DNA of 64,000 nucleotides from Ampelocalamus luodianensis (Eukaryota > Streptophyta > Magnoliopsida > Poales > Poaceae), in assembly GCA_036346255.1 (NCBI GenBank), contig JAYEVH010000033.1:1-64000 (forward strand). The letters are read 5' to 3'. Positions 12,501 to 22,265 of this stretch are shown here, one piece after another. The notes beneath the pieces are model-generated. The model saw only the letters and a list, made by a program, of their open reading frames with translations. It was not told the DNA's origin and did not search any database. Position 1 is the first letter of the stretch; each line of letters begins with the position of its first letter. Position numbers and translations under genes: made by a program.

Positions 12501-13683
12501 GAATGGTGCCCGAGTCAACAAGGACCGAACATCTTGTTACACTCGAACCAAGCATTTTGCGTGCTAACCACACTAGAGTATATGGGACCTCTCTTAACCT
12601 AGTACTTTGGCGTATTGGCTCCGGTCGCAGGAGGTCGCAGAGGGATGGAGGTGGGAGCATGGTAGTTGTCCAAAAGCTTTATCCCGAGTGGGTAGTTGTC
12701 TTTTCGGCTTTACCATATAAGCGTATGGATTTCTATCCATACGGGCCGCTCGTAGTTAATACACAATATTGGAAAAGTCTCGTGAGGACTTAGTCTGTGC
12801 AAGATACCTTCGAAGTGTGCTTTGGCTTAAAGGCGATTCAAGTGTGGGTACAGTGGTACACCTGCAGGTTAAAACTATTCGAATAGCCTCGTCTAGGTTA
12901 TGGACACGCTTGGCAAGGTCTTCCAAGAGTTAGACTACAACATTTAAATTAAAACTTGTTGGGTGGTACGAATCGGGATTCGTGTTATTGTTGTGGTGAC
13001 TATTGGGATAGTCACTTCTAGGTTGTTTTATCTTTACTCTTTTGCTATTATTATCCTTTATCAGATTTCAACATTAAAAATGAATTGCAAACTTGCCTTT
13101 AAACTGCTTTACATTATTGCAAATGAAAATTGGCTTTATGCAAATGAAACATATGGCCTCACTAAACAAGTCTGCATGTAGCATATTAACAGTCCGCTAG
13201 TTCACACGTCGGTCTTGCGGGTACAAAGACAATCTTTGTACTCGTGTGCTTTGCTTGATGTTTTTGTTGCAGAGGAAGAAGGTGAGCCTCGGGGCCTCAC
13301 TACGTGAGTCATGTGTTGCCGCTTCGTGGACGACTAGACTTGGCGGTCCTGGCCGATGCCTTGTGGGTTGGAGGCACACCGATTGGCTTTGTTTATAGCC
13401 ATCTTATGGCACTTTTGCTTCCGCTGTCGTTCTTGTTATTTGTGTATCTTTTGGGCCGGTCGGCCTGTGTCTGTAATAGCTTTGCTATTTGTTTATCTTC
13501 CGTTTGGTAGTGGAGTGTTTGGACTCTATGTTTGGAATGGAGTTGATGTCTAATTTTGTATCGAGGTGTGTATACTGCTTTCTGGGAAGTATACATATCT
13601 CGAGGATCAGTTTATTTGATTTGTGATGCTAGGACCAGGTGGTTGGTTAAACATTACAAGCCAAATAAATTGGGGTCCTCACA
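9585..13683 (+). mobile_element. Solo LTR of family A (A2, 4.1 kb)
   Basis: A full-length copy of LTR A1 from TGTAACA to CCTCACA, without PBS, internal domain or second LTR, and flanked by GTAAT on both sides. It therefore formed by recombination between the two LTRs of an element that had inserted into the minus-strand PF04195-type gene. It carries the palindrome at 12875-12886, the stem-loop at 13221-13241, and a TATA-like CTTTATAA near 10463 in the GC-rich promoter block. Confidence 0.92.
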
Positions 13684-13688
13684 GTAAT
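13684..13688. repeat. Right target site duplication GTAAT of solo LTR A2
   Basis: Exact match to 9580-9584; see there. Confidence 0.9.
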
Positions 13689-14183
13689 TCTACTTCCTTC
13701 TGGAACTTTGGAATAAAATCATTCTCTGCTCCATGTCTGGCTAGCATCTTTGGTAACCAAAAAAGGGAATACCCTCTTGTTGGCATCTTGGAATTTAAAA
13801 TAAAAAGAGCCCAAGGAACCATCACTTTTCTTGTTGCGAATGTTTTGGTAATAAAACCTAAACAGACGCAAACTGGGGGCTATCCCTAAAAACGCCTCAA
13901 ACATGTGGGCAAAAATGCTAAGTACCAGGATTGAATTCGATACAAGGTGAACTAATTCAATTCCGTAATGATTAAGAATTTCAATCAGGAAATCATTTTC
14001 TGGTAAACGAAGTCCTACTCAGAGATATGGCATTAAGAGTACCGTGAAATGATCAGGAGGAATTGGTTCAATCTCCCCTCCAAGTGCACGTCACTCTATG
14101 AGAGCTTTCTCTGGTAGATGCTCGTCTTGCTCCAGTCCTCTGAGATCCTCCGCGGATAGCATTGATAGTTTCCATCCCGCCAT
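13689..14183 (-). pseudogene. PF04195-type retrotransposon-associated gene, first exon
   Basis: Minus-strand reading from an ATG at 14183 gives one continuous frame with stops near 14096 and 14028. The recognisable part is the core of the 'putative gypsy type transposon' domain: FAHMFEAFLGIAPSLRLFRF, followed by GSFYFKFQDANKRVF and a Trp-containing segment. A third stop follows SQTWSRE near 13719, just before the LTR junction, so the next residues (FYSK..) read on across the solo LTR to 9579. The start lies only 20 bp beyond the end of minus-strand LTR A3, so an LTR-driven transcript is possible, but this is inference. Confidence 0.72.
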
Positions 14184-14203
14184 TGCTTCGATTCGATGGT
14201 GGA

Positions 14204-16799
14204 TGTGAGGACCCCAGTTTATTTGGCTTGTAATACTTAACCATCCACTTGGTCCTAGCATTACAAATCAAATAAACCGAGCCTCGAGATATGTATACTT
14301 CCCAGAAATGCAGTATACATACCTCTTCACAAAATCATGCATCAATTCCATTCTACACATAGAGTCCAAAGCAACACACTATCTAACAGAAGACATAAGT
14401 GTAATACAGAGTTATTACAACAGAGAGCCGACAGGCCAAAAGATATAACTAGGGAAACAGTGGAAGCAAAAGCGCCATGAGATGGCCATAAACAAAAGCC
14501 AACCAGTGTGCCTTAACCCACAAGGCAGCTGACCGGACCGCCAACTAGTCGTCCCACACACCGCGGCAGCACAACTCACAAAAGTGAGGCCCTTGGGGCT
14601 CACCTTCTTCCTCTGCAACAAAAACATTAAGCAAAGCCGATGAGTACAAAAATTGTTTTTGTACTCGCAAGACTAACGTGTGGACTAGCAGACATATACA
14701 TATGCTACATGCAGGCTTATCTGGTGGAGGCCATATGTTTCATTTGCACAAAGCCAACTTTATTTGCAATAATGTAATACATTTTAAAGGCAAGTTTGCA
14801 ATTCATTTTTATTGTTAAAATAACAGCGAAATAAAGATAGATACAAGTAACCACCTATAAGTGACTATCCCGATAGCCACCACCACATAGCACGAATCCC
14901 TGATTCGTACCACCCATCAATTTTTAATTAAAAGGTTGTAGTCTAGTTCTTGGGGGGCGTATCCGAGCGTGTCCATAACCTAGGACGAGGCTATTCGAAT
15001 AGTTTTAACCTCTGGGGGTGTACCAATGTACCCACACTTGAATCGCTTTAAGACACAAAAGCACATCTGCCAAAGGTATGTCTACACGGCTAAGTCCTAC
15101 GAGACTTTTTCCAATATTGTGTATTAACTATGAGCCGCTCGTATGGATAGAAATCCACGCTTACATGGTAAAGCCGAAAGACAACTACCCACTCAGATAA
15201 AGCTTTCTGACAACTATCATGCTCCCAACACCATCCTCCCGCGACTCCTCGCGACCGAGCCAATACACGCCAAAGTACTAGGTCAAGAGAGGTCCCATAT
15301 ACTCTAGTGTGGTTAGCACACAAAATGCTCAAGACGGTGGCGCAAGTAACTCGGTCCCAATCGACTGCACCATTCCACCACACCCAAATGATCACACCAA
15401 CATACCATTGTGCCCAAGTCTAAATCATTTTTGTTTTCAGTTTTAGTTTTGCAGTTAAACATAGCATAAGCTGAAACATAAGGAACAATAATGATTTTAG
15501 GTGATCAAGATCATCGACTAAGTCGATGATCGCCCAATTCTACCGGTAGCTAAGCACGGCTAAGCAACTGGACTCGTAATCTACTAAGTGACAAGAGTTC
15601 ATCCAACGAACTCTAATCACAGCGAATAACCTAGGCTCAGGTAGTAGAGAATAATCATTTACCTATAGATTATGCATCTAAAGGACTAACTACTCACTTT
15701 AACACAAATTAAGCAATGCATACATATAGTTGAAACAAGATATTAGGCTTTAAAATACTAGGATTAACATGATCAAACTGCTTGCCTGGCTGCTGCTACT
15801 CAAAATGCTCAACCTGTTGCGGAGGATCACTCTCGATAATACCAGAATCGTCGCAATCTATCGATCGAGCAAAACAACGAATACGAACAAATAGCACCGA
15901 CAAATACTCAAAAACTCAAAACTTTCTAATGAGCACAAAATTCACACAGCAGCTAGAACATGATTTAACAAAATTTTAGAAACAGAGAACATTTTATTTG
16001 GAGTTGTGAAGAATTTTCTAGGAATTGTCTAAGTTAAATACACATAAAAGCATCATTTAATTATTTAACAAAATTTTATGAATAGAGACATACCTAAAAC
16101 CTATTCTTATAAATAGTACATTAAAAATGAAAATTTACAAAATTGGATTCACTCGATTTGGATAAAAACTGAATTAGATATGAATTTTCTAAGTTTAAAT
16201 GAATTAACAGCACAAAAGAAATTCAATTCGAAAATCTCTAAAGCATTTAATCCTTTTTATACCCACGGCCAGCTAGCCACAGCGAAAGACAGATGGGCCC
16301 GAGCGAGGGCGTTGACTGAGTCGCCTTTGACCTTGCCTACGACGGTGACGCGTCAACAGATTGAAGAATACGCCTTCGGCCACTCCCAAACGCATTCTAA
16401 AAACGTGCCAGCTCGTCCGACAACAGAGGAGCTCCGACCGCGACTTCACCGGGCGTCTCGTCAGCGAAGGAGAGCTCGCCGGTGCCGGGCAAGGACAAAA
16501 ATGGAACCCTAAAGCTATCGCGCACCCGAAGACACCGGTGGTCTGGTCGGAGGTGACCCGACGCGGCGGCGCGACGGCGAGGGGCGGAGTACATGCTACG
16601 GCGAAAACGACAACACCAAACGGGCAACACTTAACGTGAACTAATGTGTGCAAAAGCTACCTTGAGGTCCTACGCACTTACGGGGATGACCCAGAGAGGA
16701 TGATTCGGCCGGAGGTGGGTTGGCGGCGATGGACCGCGGCGGCGGTCAAAGGGGTCACCGAGGAGAGAGGAACCTGAACAAAAACAGGTGAACAGGGAG
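14204..16799 (-). mobile_element. LTR of family A, minus strand (A3), 3' part
   Basis: The reverse complement of LTR A from its CCTCACA end (TGTGAGG at 14204) to its GC-rich promoter block. It carries the palindrome at 14991-15002 and the stem-loop at 14642-14666 with compensating changes. It breaks off at the target duplication GTCGG of element B and resumes at 33108. No tRNA primer site follows its end, so it does not look like the 5' LTR of the PF04195-type gene region. Confidence 0.85.
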
Positions 16800-16804
16800 G
16801 TCGG

Positions 16805-19454
16805 TGTAATATCCCGAAAGTGAGATAAGCGAATCGCCGGGAGAGATTTAATTAATCGGAGAGAATAAATTGAATCGGAGAGTGTTTCTTTCAATGAATC
16901 ACCAAATCGAGAAAATAAGAGGGGTTTTCCGCGTTTGTTTGGCAACTCGGGCCCCTGGTCCTGGCCCATGTGGGCTGGCCGGCCAGCAAGGGGAGAGGCG
17001 CCACCCTCCCCAAACCCTAGACGCCCTACTCACCTCCCTCCACCCTTTGGCGCCACCTCCCTCACCCTCCCTCCACCCCCTTGCGCACCTCCTCACCTCC
17101 CCTCCACCCCTTTGCTGCTGGCCAAAGAAAAAGGGGAAGCTTCAATGTAGCCGGCCAAGGAGGAAGAAGAAGGGGAAAGAAGAGAAGGGAGAAGAAAAGG
17201 GAGAAGAGAAGAAGGAGATCCACGAAGAAGGAGATCCACTTCGTGGGGTTGTGCTCAGTGTCTTCCTGGGGTTCTACGAGGGTAACACCCGCTGTTTCTT
17301 GAGGTTTGGTTAAGAATAGATGCGAAATTGATTACGTTTATTGGATCGAAACTCTGCTGCGATTAGATCGCGTTCTGACCAGTAGGTTGCGCGGCTGTTT
17401 CCGCGACCCTAGAGGCCGAATCAGAGGATCTCATCTCCTAGAGAAATGTATATTTCGTTCTTAGCTTTCAGTGGCCACCAAGATCACCCAAATCCGATTA
17501 ACGGTCAGGAAGTTATGAATTTTTTAGTATCGCTGCTCTGTTAATGTGTCAGTTTAGAACAGTCTGTAGAACATGGGATGAATCTGCTAGTTAAGGTCGA
17601 AATCAGAGGACCTCAATATAACGAAAAATGTAGGTAATTTCCATACCTTTTGATAGAGATAAAGAACACAAGATTTGGACTTTTGTAGCAAAAGTTATGG
17701 TGGTTTAAGCGTACTGTCCAGAGAACCCGACGAGAATTCTGTCGTCTGATGTTTGGTTTGGTAGGGGAAGTTAAGGGCAGAATCAAGAGGGCTCTCCAAC
17801 TAGGTTTATTTAGGTAATTCAATTACCTTTTCAGAAAGTCTAAGATCATCTCAATTGGACTCCTGAGCAGGAAGTTATGTATTTTAGAATTTGGATGTTT
17901 CCAGTAAGCACCAAAACGATCGCTAGAAATTGGGGATTTTGTTAACACTTGAGAGTTAGCGAGTTTTGTTGTGTTATTATTTATGCTCTTGGTCCAGCGT
18001 GTTGGTCTTAGATTGGGATACATTTATGTTCAGGTGGGAGCGCGGTTCCAGGGGCAGCACCCTCTTAAGCTTCGCGTCCACCATTCTCGCGGTTGAGGCA
18101 AGTGCATCGGTTGTATTTGGTTGTGATTTGCTTGGATATGAATGCGTGTTGATGCATGTTAGTATCGTATGGCTGTGAACAAGCGTGCATAACAAGTATG
18201 GTGAATGTTCAAAGTATGGCTTTGCATTACCCATAAATGTCGTTCTTGGTTTTGGTACTTTGATGATGAATAGTATAGGTACATGTGCATATTGATATCA
18301 TGTGGAGACTGGTCTTGTGAGGACCAAGTATGCACAACTTTGAAGAACTTATTTGATGAAATGATTATGAGGAATGATCCAGGTTGCGGGTATTCGGGCT
18401 ATTATATATGTAAGCTTGCAAGATGGGATTGTGATGTATCTTGACAAGATAGCCTTGCTTGCTCATTAATGAGATGAATTCATCGTTTTATCTTGATGAT
18501 ATTAGTTATGGTTAAATGGTTCTACCGCATGATGTTATTGCTTACATGATAATGAGAATATGATGTATTCCTCGCTATGCATATGTTATCATGGTGCATA
18601 TGCATGTTGAGAGCATAAAGGTGCCCTAGTCACGTGGTGACCAAGCACATCTGATTGAGGTCCCGTCATGTAGATGACGGTTGAGGTCCCACATTCGTGG
18701 AATGTGGGCTATGAATATAAGAGGTCCCCATCATTAAAGTGATGGGCAAAGGTCCCTATACATGTGGTGTATAGCTTTTGGTCCCTGTGCGGAAGGCATG
18801 TGCATGGGTATGCAATGATTTGCATACATACTGCATTACCTGTAAAATGCAAAAGTTAAAGAGAAAGAGAAAGTGCACTGAGCATCTTGCATCGCATGAG
18901 CATAAGACATGTTTTATTTGAAATGGTATATGGATGTTGATGATTACAGAGTCTATGTTATTATTGCCATTTAATGTACTTCTTGGGTCTTTGACTCACT
19001 CTTGTCGTTGTTGTGTTTTTTTAGGTACCCCATTTACAAGAACGGCATGCATGGGAGGAATAGAAGTGGTTGCACAATGGCACGAACTACTCACATTTGG
19101 ACTAATAGATTGATAGATTAGTAGTTGATTAATTGCATAAAGGATTTCTTATGGTTACTCACTATGCATGCTATAATTTGTAATAGAGTTGATTAGAGGA
19201 TTATGATTGTCATTCTGTTTATGTTTTAGTTGTTTAGCATGCTATGGAAGTTGTAGTGACGATTAGCATAGTTTTGGTTATCTCTTGTCTATCTTTGGAG
19301 GTTGGATGAATTAATTATGTTATATTTAAATGTTGGGACCTTTCGTTTAGTAACTAAGCAAAGAAGGTTCCAGATTTTGGAGATTTGTTTCAATGTTAAA
19401 AATGTTATTGTGTTGGTTTAGTAGCATTCCGGCTCATGTGGGGTGGGGTGTTAC
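16805..19454 (+). mobile_element. 5' LTR of element B
   Basis: It runs from TGTAATATCCCG to GGGGTGTTAC; the terminal CA seen at 33101-33102 appears damaged here. It is followed by the PBS. Layout: a C-rich tract near 17000-17110, a purine-rich GAA tract near 17160-17230, and the hairpin array at 18621-18774. It matches 27439-27773 joined to 30806-33102. Confidence 0.88.
18621..18774 (+). repeat. Array of five short hairpins with GAGGTCC-like spacers in LTR B
   Basis: Five perfect stems in a row: GTCAC/GTGAC (18629-18641, with an outer GTGC/GCAC), CCGTCAT/ATGACGG (18663-18680), CCCACATTC/GAATGTGGG (18688-18708), CCCATCA/TGATGGG (18727-18746) and CTATACA/TGTATAG (18756-18774). The stems differ in sequence. 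Most are preceded by GAGGTCC or AGGTCC. Spacing is about 20-39 bp. The same array lies at 32265-32425 and, reversed, at 39380-39575 and 57630-57815. Confidence 0.85.
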
Positions 19455-19458
19455 TGAT

Positions 19459-19470
19459 TGGTATCGAGCG
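19459..19470 (+). other. Primer binding site of element B (tRNA-Met type)
   Basis: TGGTATCGAGC starts five bases after the LTR end. It matches the usual tRNA-Met PBS TGGTATCAGAGC except for one base missing at a CAG site, the type of site where copies in this window often disagree. Confidence 0.75.
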
Positions 19471-20370
19471 AGGCGCGAGGTCCGTGGTGATTGGATTTAC
19501 AACTTTGGCAACTTAAAATTGCTAAAAGTTTGCAATGGTTAATGAACTTATAAACTCGACACACCGGTGCAGTAGGATTGATGGGTTAAGCATTGCATTT
19601 ACGCTTCTTTGAGTTGTATTAATGATTCTGTTATGAGATGATTCGATTTATCTATAGTATAATACTATGGTTATTATGTGTGGGGTAACCCATGTTGAGA
19701 TGTGGAGGTAGTGGTTGTGGTCTGGGCTATACAAAGTTACACCACCGATCGTGGTATAGTGCTAGCGAAGTGCCCACATGGAGATCATAGTACATGCGTT
19801 GATGGTGAGTTTATATAGAAGAGTTGTTCTCTCTTTTGAAATTTGTTTTGGTCAACTCCTATCTTGTGGTGATTGATGAGTTTTTCCTTGAGCTTTAGTT
19901 CATTCCGGTTGATGGGTTGCTTTGAATTATGTTTCTATTGGCTTAATTTGTCCCGTAAAGCAAATATTGTTTTCCCAACCGATGAGTTATTCTTGCGGTT
20001 GGTGAACTGGGTTGTTTGTCAAGTTTGACCTTTATTCTGGAGTTTTGTCTTTCTCATTGGAGAGCTTGACCCATTTATCCGGTTGATGTTTTTGCCTAAT
20101 GAAAGTTTTCTTTTGCAAGTCCTTTGGAACGTGGGGGCTTCGACTCAATGTATCTCTCTTGGGTATTTTGAGTGATGAAGATTGATGGTTCTCTTTTATA
20201 AAAAAAGATGTTAAACCTGTTAGCGATGTTTTGTCTTGGTTAAGTGAGAGGTTATAACCAAAGTAATTAATGGATATGATACGGGTTATCATGTTAAATC
20301 TGCAGTGTGTGTATGATCGAACCTAACGAATATCCTTGAAAGGAAGGTGATTAATTTGAACGTGTCTTGT
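19471..20370 (+). other. Internal domain of element B, left part, non-coding
   Basis: AT/GT-rich sequence with stops in all frames and no recognisable gag motif. It continues after the nested copia-like LTR at 22266. Confidence 0.6.
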
Positions 20371-20493
20371 AGTAGTGTGGATATCATGGGGATATGCTCA
20401 TGATCTTAGGATGATGTGTCAATTGGCAATGACGTTGAAGGTTTGCGAAACACGAAGTTTCGCAAAGTTCGGCTTCTGTCGAGTCACGCGGCC

Positions 20494-20603
20494 GACCGGC
20501 CAGGTGGCGGTCGACCGCCATGCCTCGGTGTTCAGGTGGCGGTCCGACCGCCAGTCGGCGGTCGACCGATTTGGTAGCGGTCCGACCTGGCCCGTCTGAG
20601 CGA
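20494..20603. repeat. Cluster of palindromic CGGTC/GACCG motifs
   Basis: At least nine GACCG or CGGTC units lie within about 110 bp, several fused as CGGTCGACCG or CGGTCCGACCG. Smaller clusters are at about 20788-20852 and 21985-22045 in the same LTR. They could be repeated binding sites or simply palindromic amplification. Confidence 0.7.
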
Positions 20604-21397
20604 TCGGACCGCAAGTTGAGTGACTTTGAGTTTGAGGTGGGCCAAAAATAGAGGGTGTAGGAAAGTGAGGAGATTCTATCGCACTTGGTCCCATAATTTT
20701 TGGAGCTTCGGTCAAAAGTTCTATTCGCTTTAAATTTCCGGAGAGGTTGCGGATTTCACGTTGAAATTTCGGCTAAGTCCTTTTGGCGATCGACCGGCCT
20801 TCTGGCGGTCGATCGGCGATGCTGGCCGACCGCCAAGGCTAGCGGTCCGACCGGTTTGCCACTTAAGTCGCCGCCCGTGTGGCGGCGATGGTTGCTTGTT
20901 AGGTCAAGTTCGTGGATTTCATGGCATATGTGTTGCATGATGCATGTTTTGACTAACGTGGGTCAAGTTGTGAAGAACTTGTTCCGATTCGATTGCTTGT
21001 CTATTGTTGTGCAGTTGCTTGGTGGTCAACGACGGTCAACGGCGAGGATGATCGGACTAGGCTTGGAGAGCCGAGGTTCAAAACGATCGACGATGCCGTG
21101 AAGTCATGGACTCAAGCATGGTGCAAGATGGACAAAGGTGACCGAACAGGCGCGGTGCGGCATCGTTGAATCAAGCGGCGCGGGGCCTGCAAGTGCCATG
21201 GTGGTTTGGTGGAGCCGGATGGGAGAGACTTGCCGACATGATGAGAGCCGTTGGATCAACCTACACGTGGCGGAGCAAGCGAGTGCTTCGCACAATATGA
21301 ACACGGCGCTTTAAAATACGTGCGTGTGTCACCCATTTGTTTTGGGCCTTAACGGGAGCCCATTAGGGAGACTCTATTAGAAACCCTAAGCCTCCAG

Positions 21398-21405
21398 TAT
21401 AAATA
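21398..21405 (+). promoter_or_regulatory. TATA box of the copia-like solo LTR
   Basis: TATAAATA, followed by a purine-rich GAGGAGGGAGG stretch and a CTGCACC region, in the middle of the LTR. This is a canonical plant TATA box, so transcription would start about 30 bp downstream. Confidence 0.6.
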
Positions 21406-22265
21406 GAGGAGGGAGGTGGCTGCACCTTTCCCGACCTTTCGACGTTTCATTGTTTAGAAACCCTAATTTGCTTAGGAGAGGAGGTTAGGGTTCTAGAGAG
21501 TTGGATTGGATTTCGTGCTCATGTATTGAGTCTTTGTCATCCATTGATGGAGTGGTCAGTAAACTGATCAAATCAATCCAAAGAAAGTTTCTTCAAAAGT
21601 GAGTTCATGTGCTTTCTTTCTCTCTTTGATGAATTGAGTCTTTGTTTGATCCGTGAGTTATTGATTAGTTTCTTGACGTGATTTAGCTTGTCGTGACGTG
21701 TGAGAATACATCTAGGATCATCAAGATCATCAATCACTCACAAGCAAGTCTCAAGATCATATTTTCGCTTTGACTCGGTTTTGACCTAACTTCGCTCAAA
21801 CGTAGAAGGTCGAATCTTGGCAAGAATTATCACGATCGTTGCTTGGAATAGGTTCCGACATACTTAGGTAGGTGTGTGTCAAATTTCACGAAGTTTGGAC
21901 TCACGAATCAAAAGTTTGATCAATTTGCGCTTCGGTTTGTTCCGCCGTTTTCTCTGTTCATCAACTGCAGGTCCGACCTCCCGTGAAATCGCCCGACCGC
22001 CCGAGGTAGGGTTCGACGGCTTGGATCGGTCCGACCGCCCCGTGAGAGGTCGATCGCCGAGCCTCCGTGTTTTGGTTTTGTGTTGATTTTACTTTGGGGT
22101 TTTGAGTTGGTTCAATACAAGTCTTCCGCTGTGCATAATTGATTGATCTTCATAGCTTTCATAGCTATTGGAGTGAGATTCGTATTGAATTGATTTTGGG
22201 AGAAAAAGAGATCGTGCTCCTATTCACCCCCCCCCCTCTAGTCGCCTTTTCGGTCCAACAAGTAG

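Larger units (their letters stand above)
20376..22260 (+). mobile_element. Solo LTR, probably Ty1/copia-like, inside element B
   Basis: It is bounded by AGTAG at 20371-20375 and 22261-22265. It starts TGTGGA and ends TCCAACA, with a C10 run, CTCTAG and GGTCCAACA at the 3' end, a 3' end style common in grass copia-type LTRs. It has a TATA box at 21398-21405 and three clusters of GACCG/CGGTC motifs. No PBS or coding sequence accompanies it, so it is a solo LTR. The superfamily is inferred from end sequence style only. Confidence 0.8.

Noticed and set aside
14068..14271. Minus-strand frame starting in LTR A3 and running into the PF04195-type gene
   Set aside because: It is out of frame with the recognisable domain; the frame from the ATG at 14183 fits the family better.
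18621..18774. Regular repeats and spacers suggesting a CRISPR array
   Set aside because: The repeated parts are short spacers of 7-8 bases and the variable parts are palindromes. This is LTR sequence in a plant genome; no cas genes are present.
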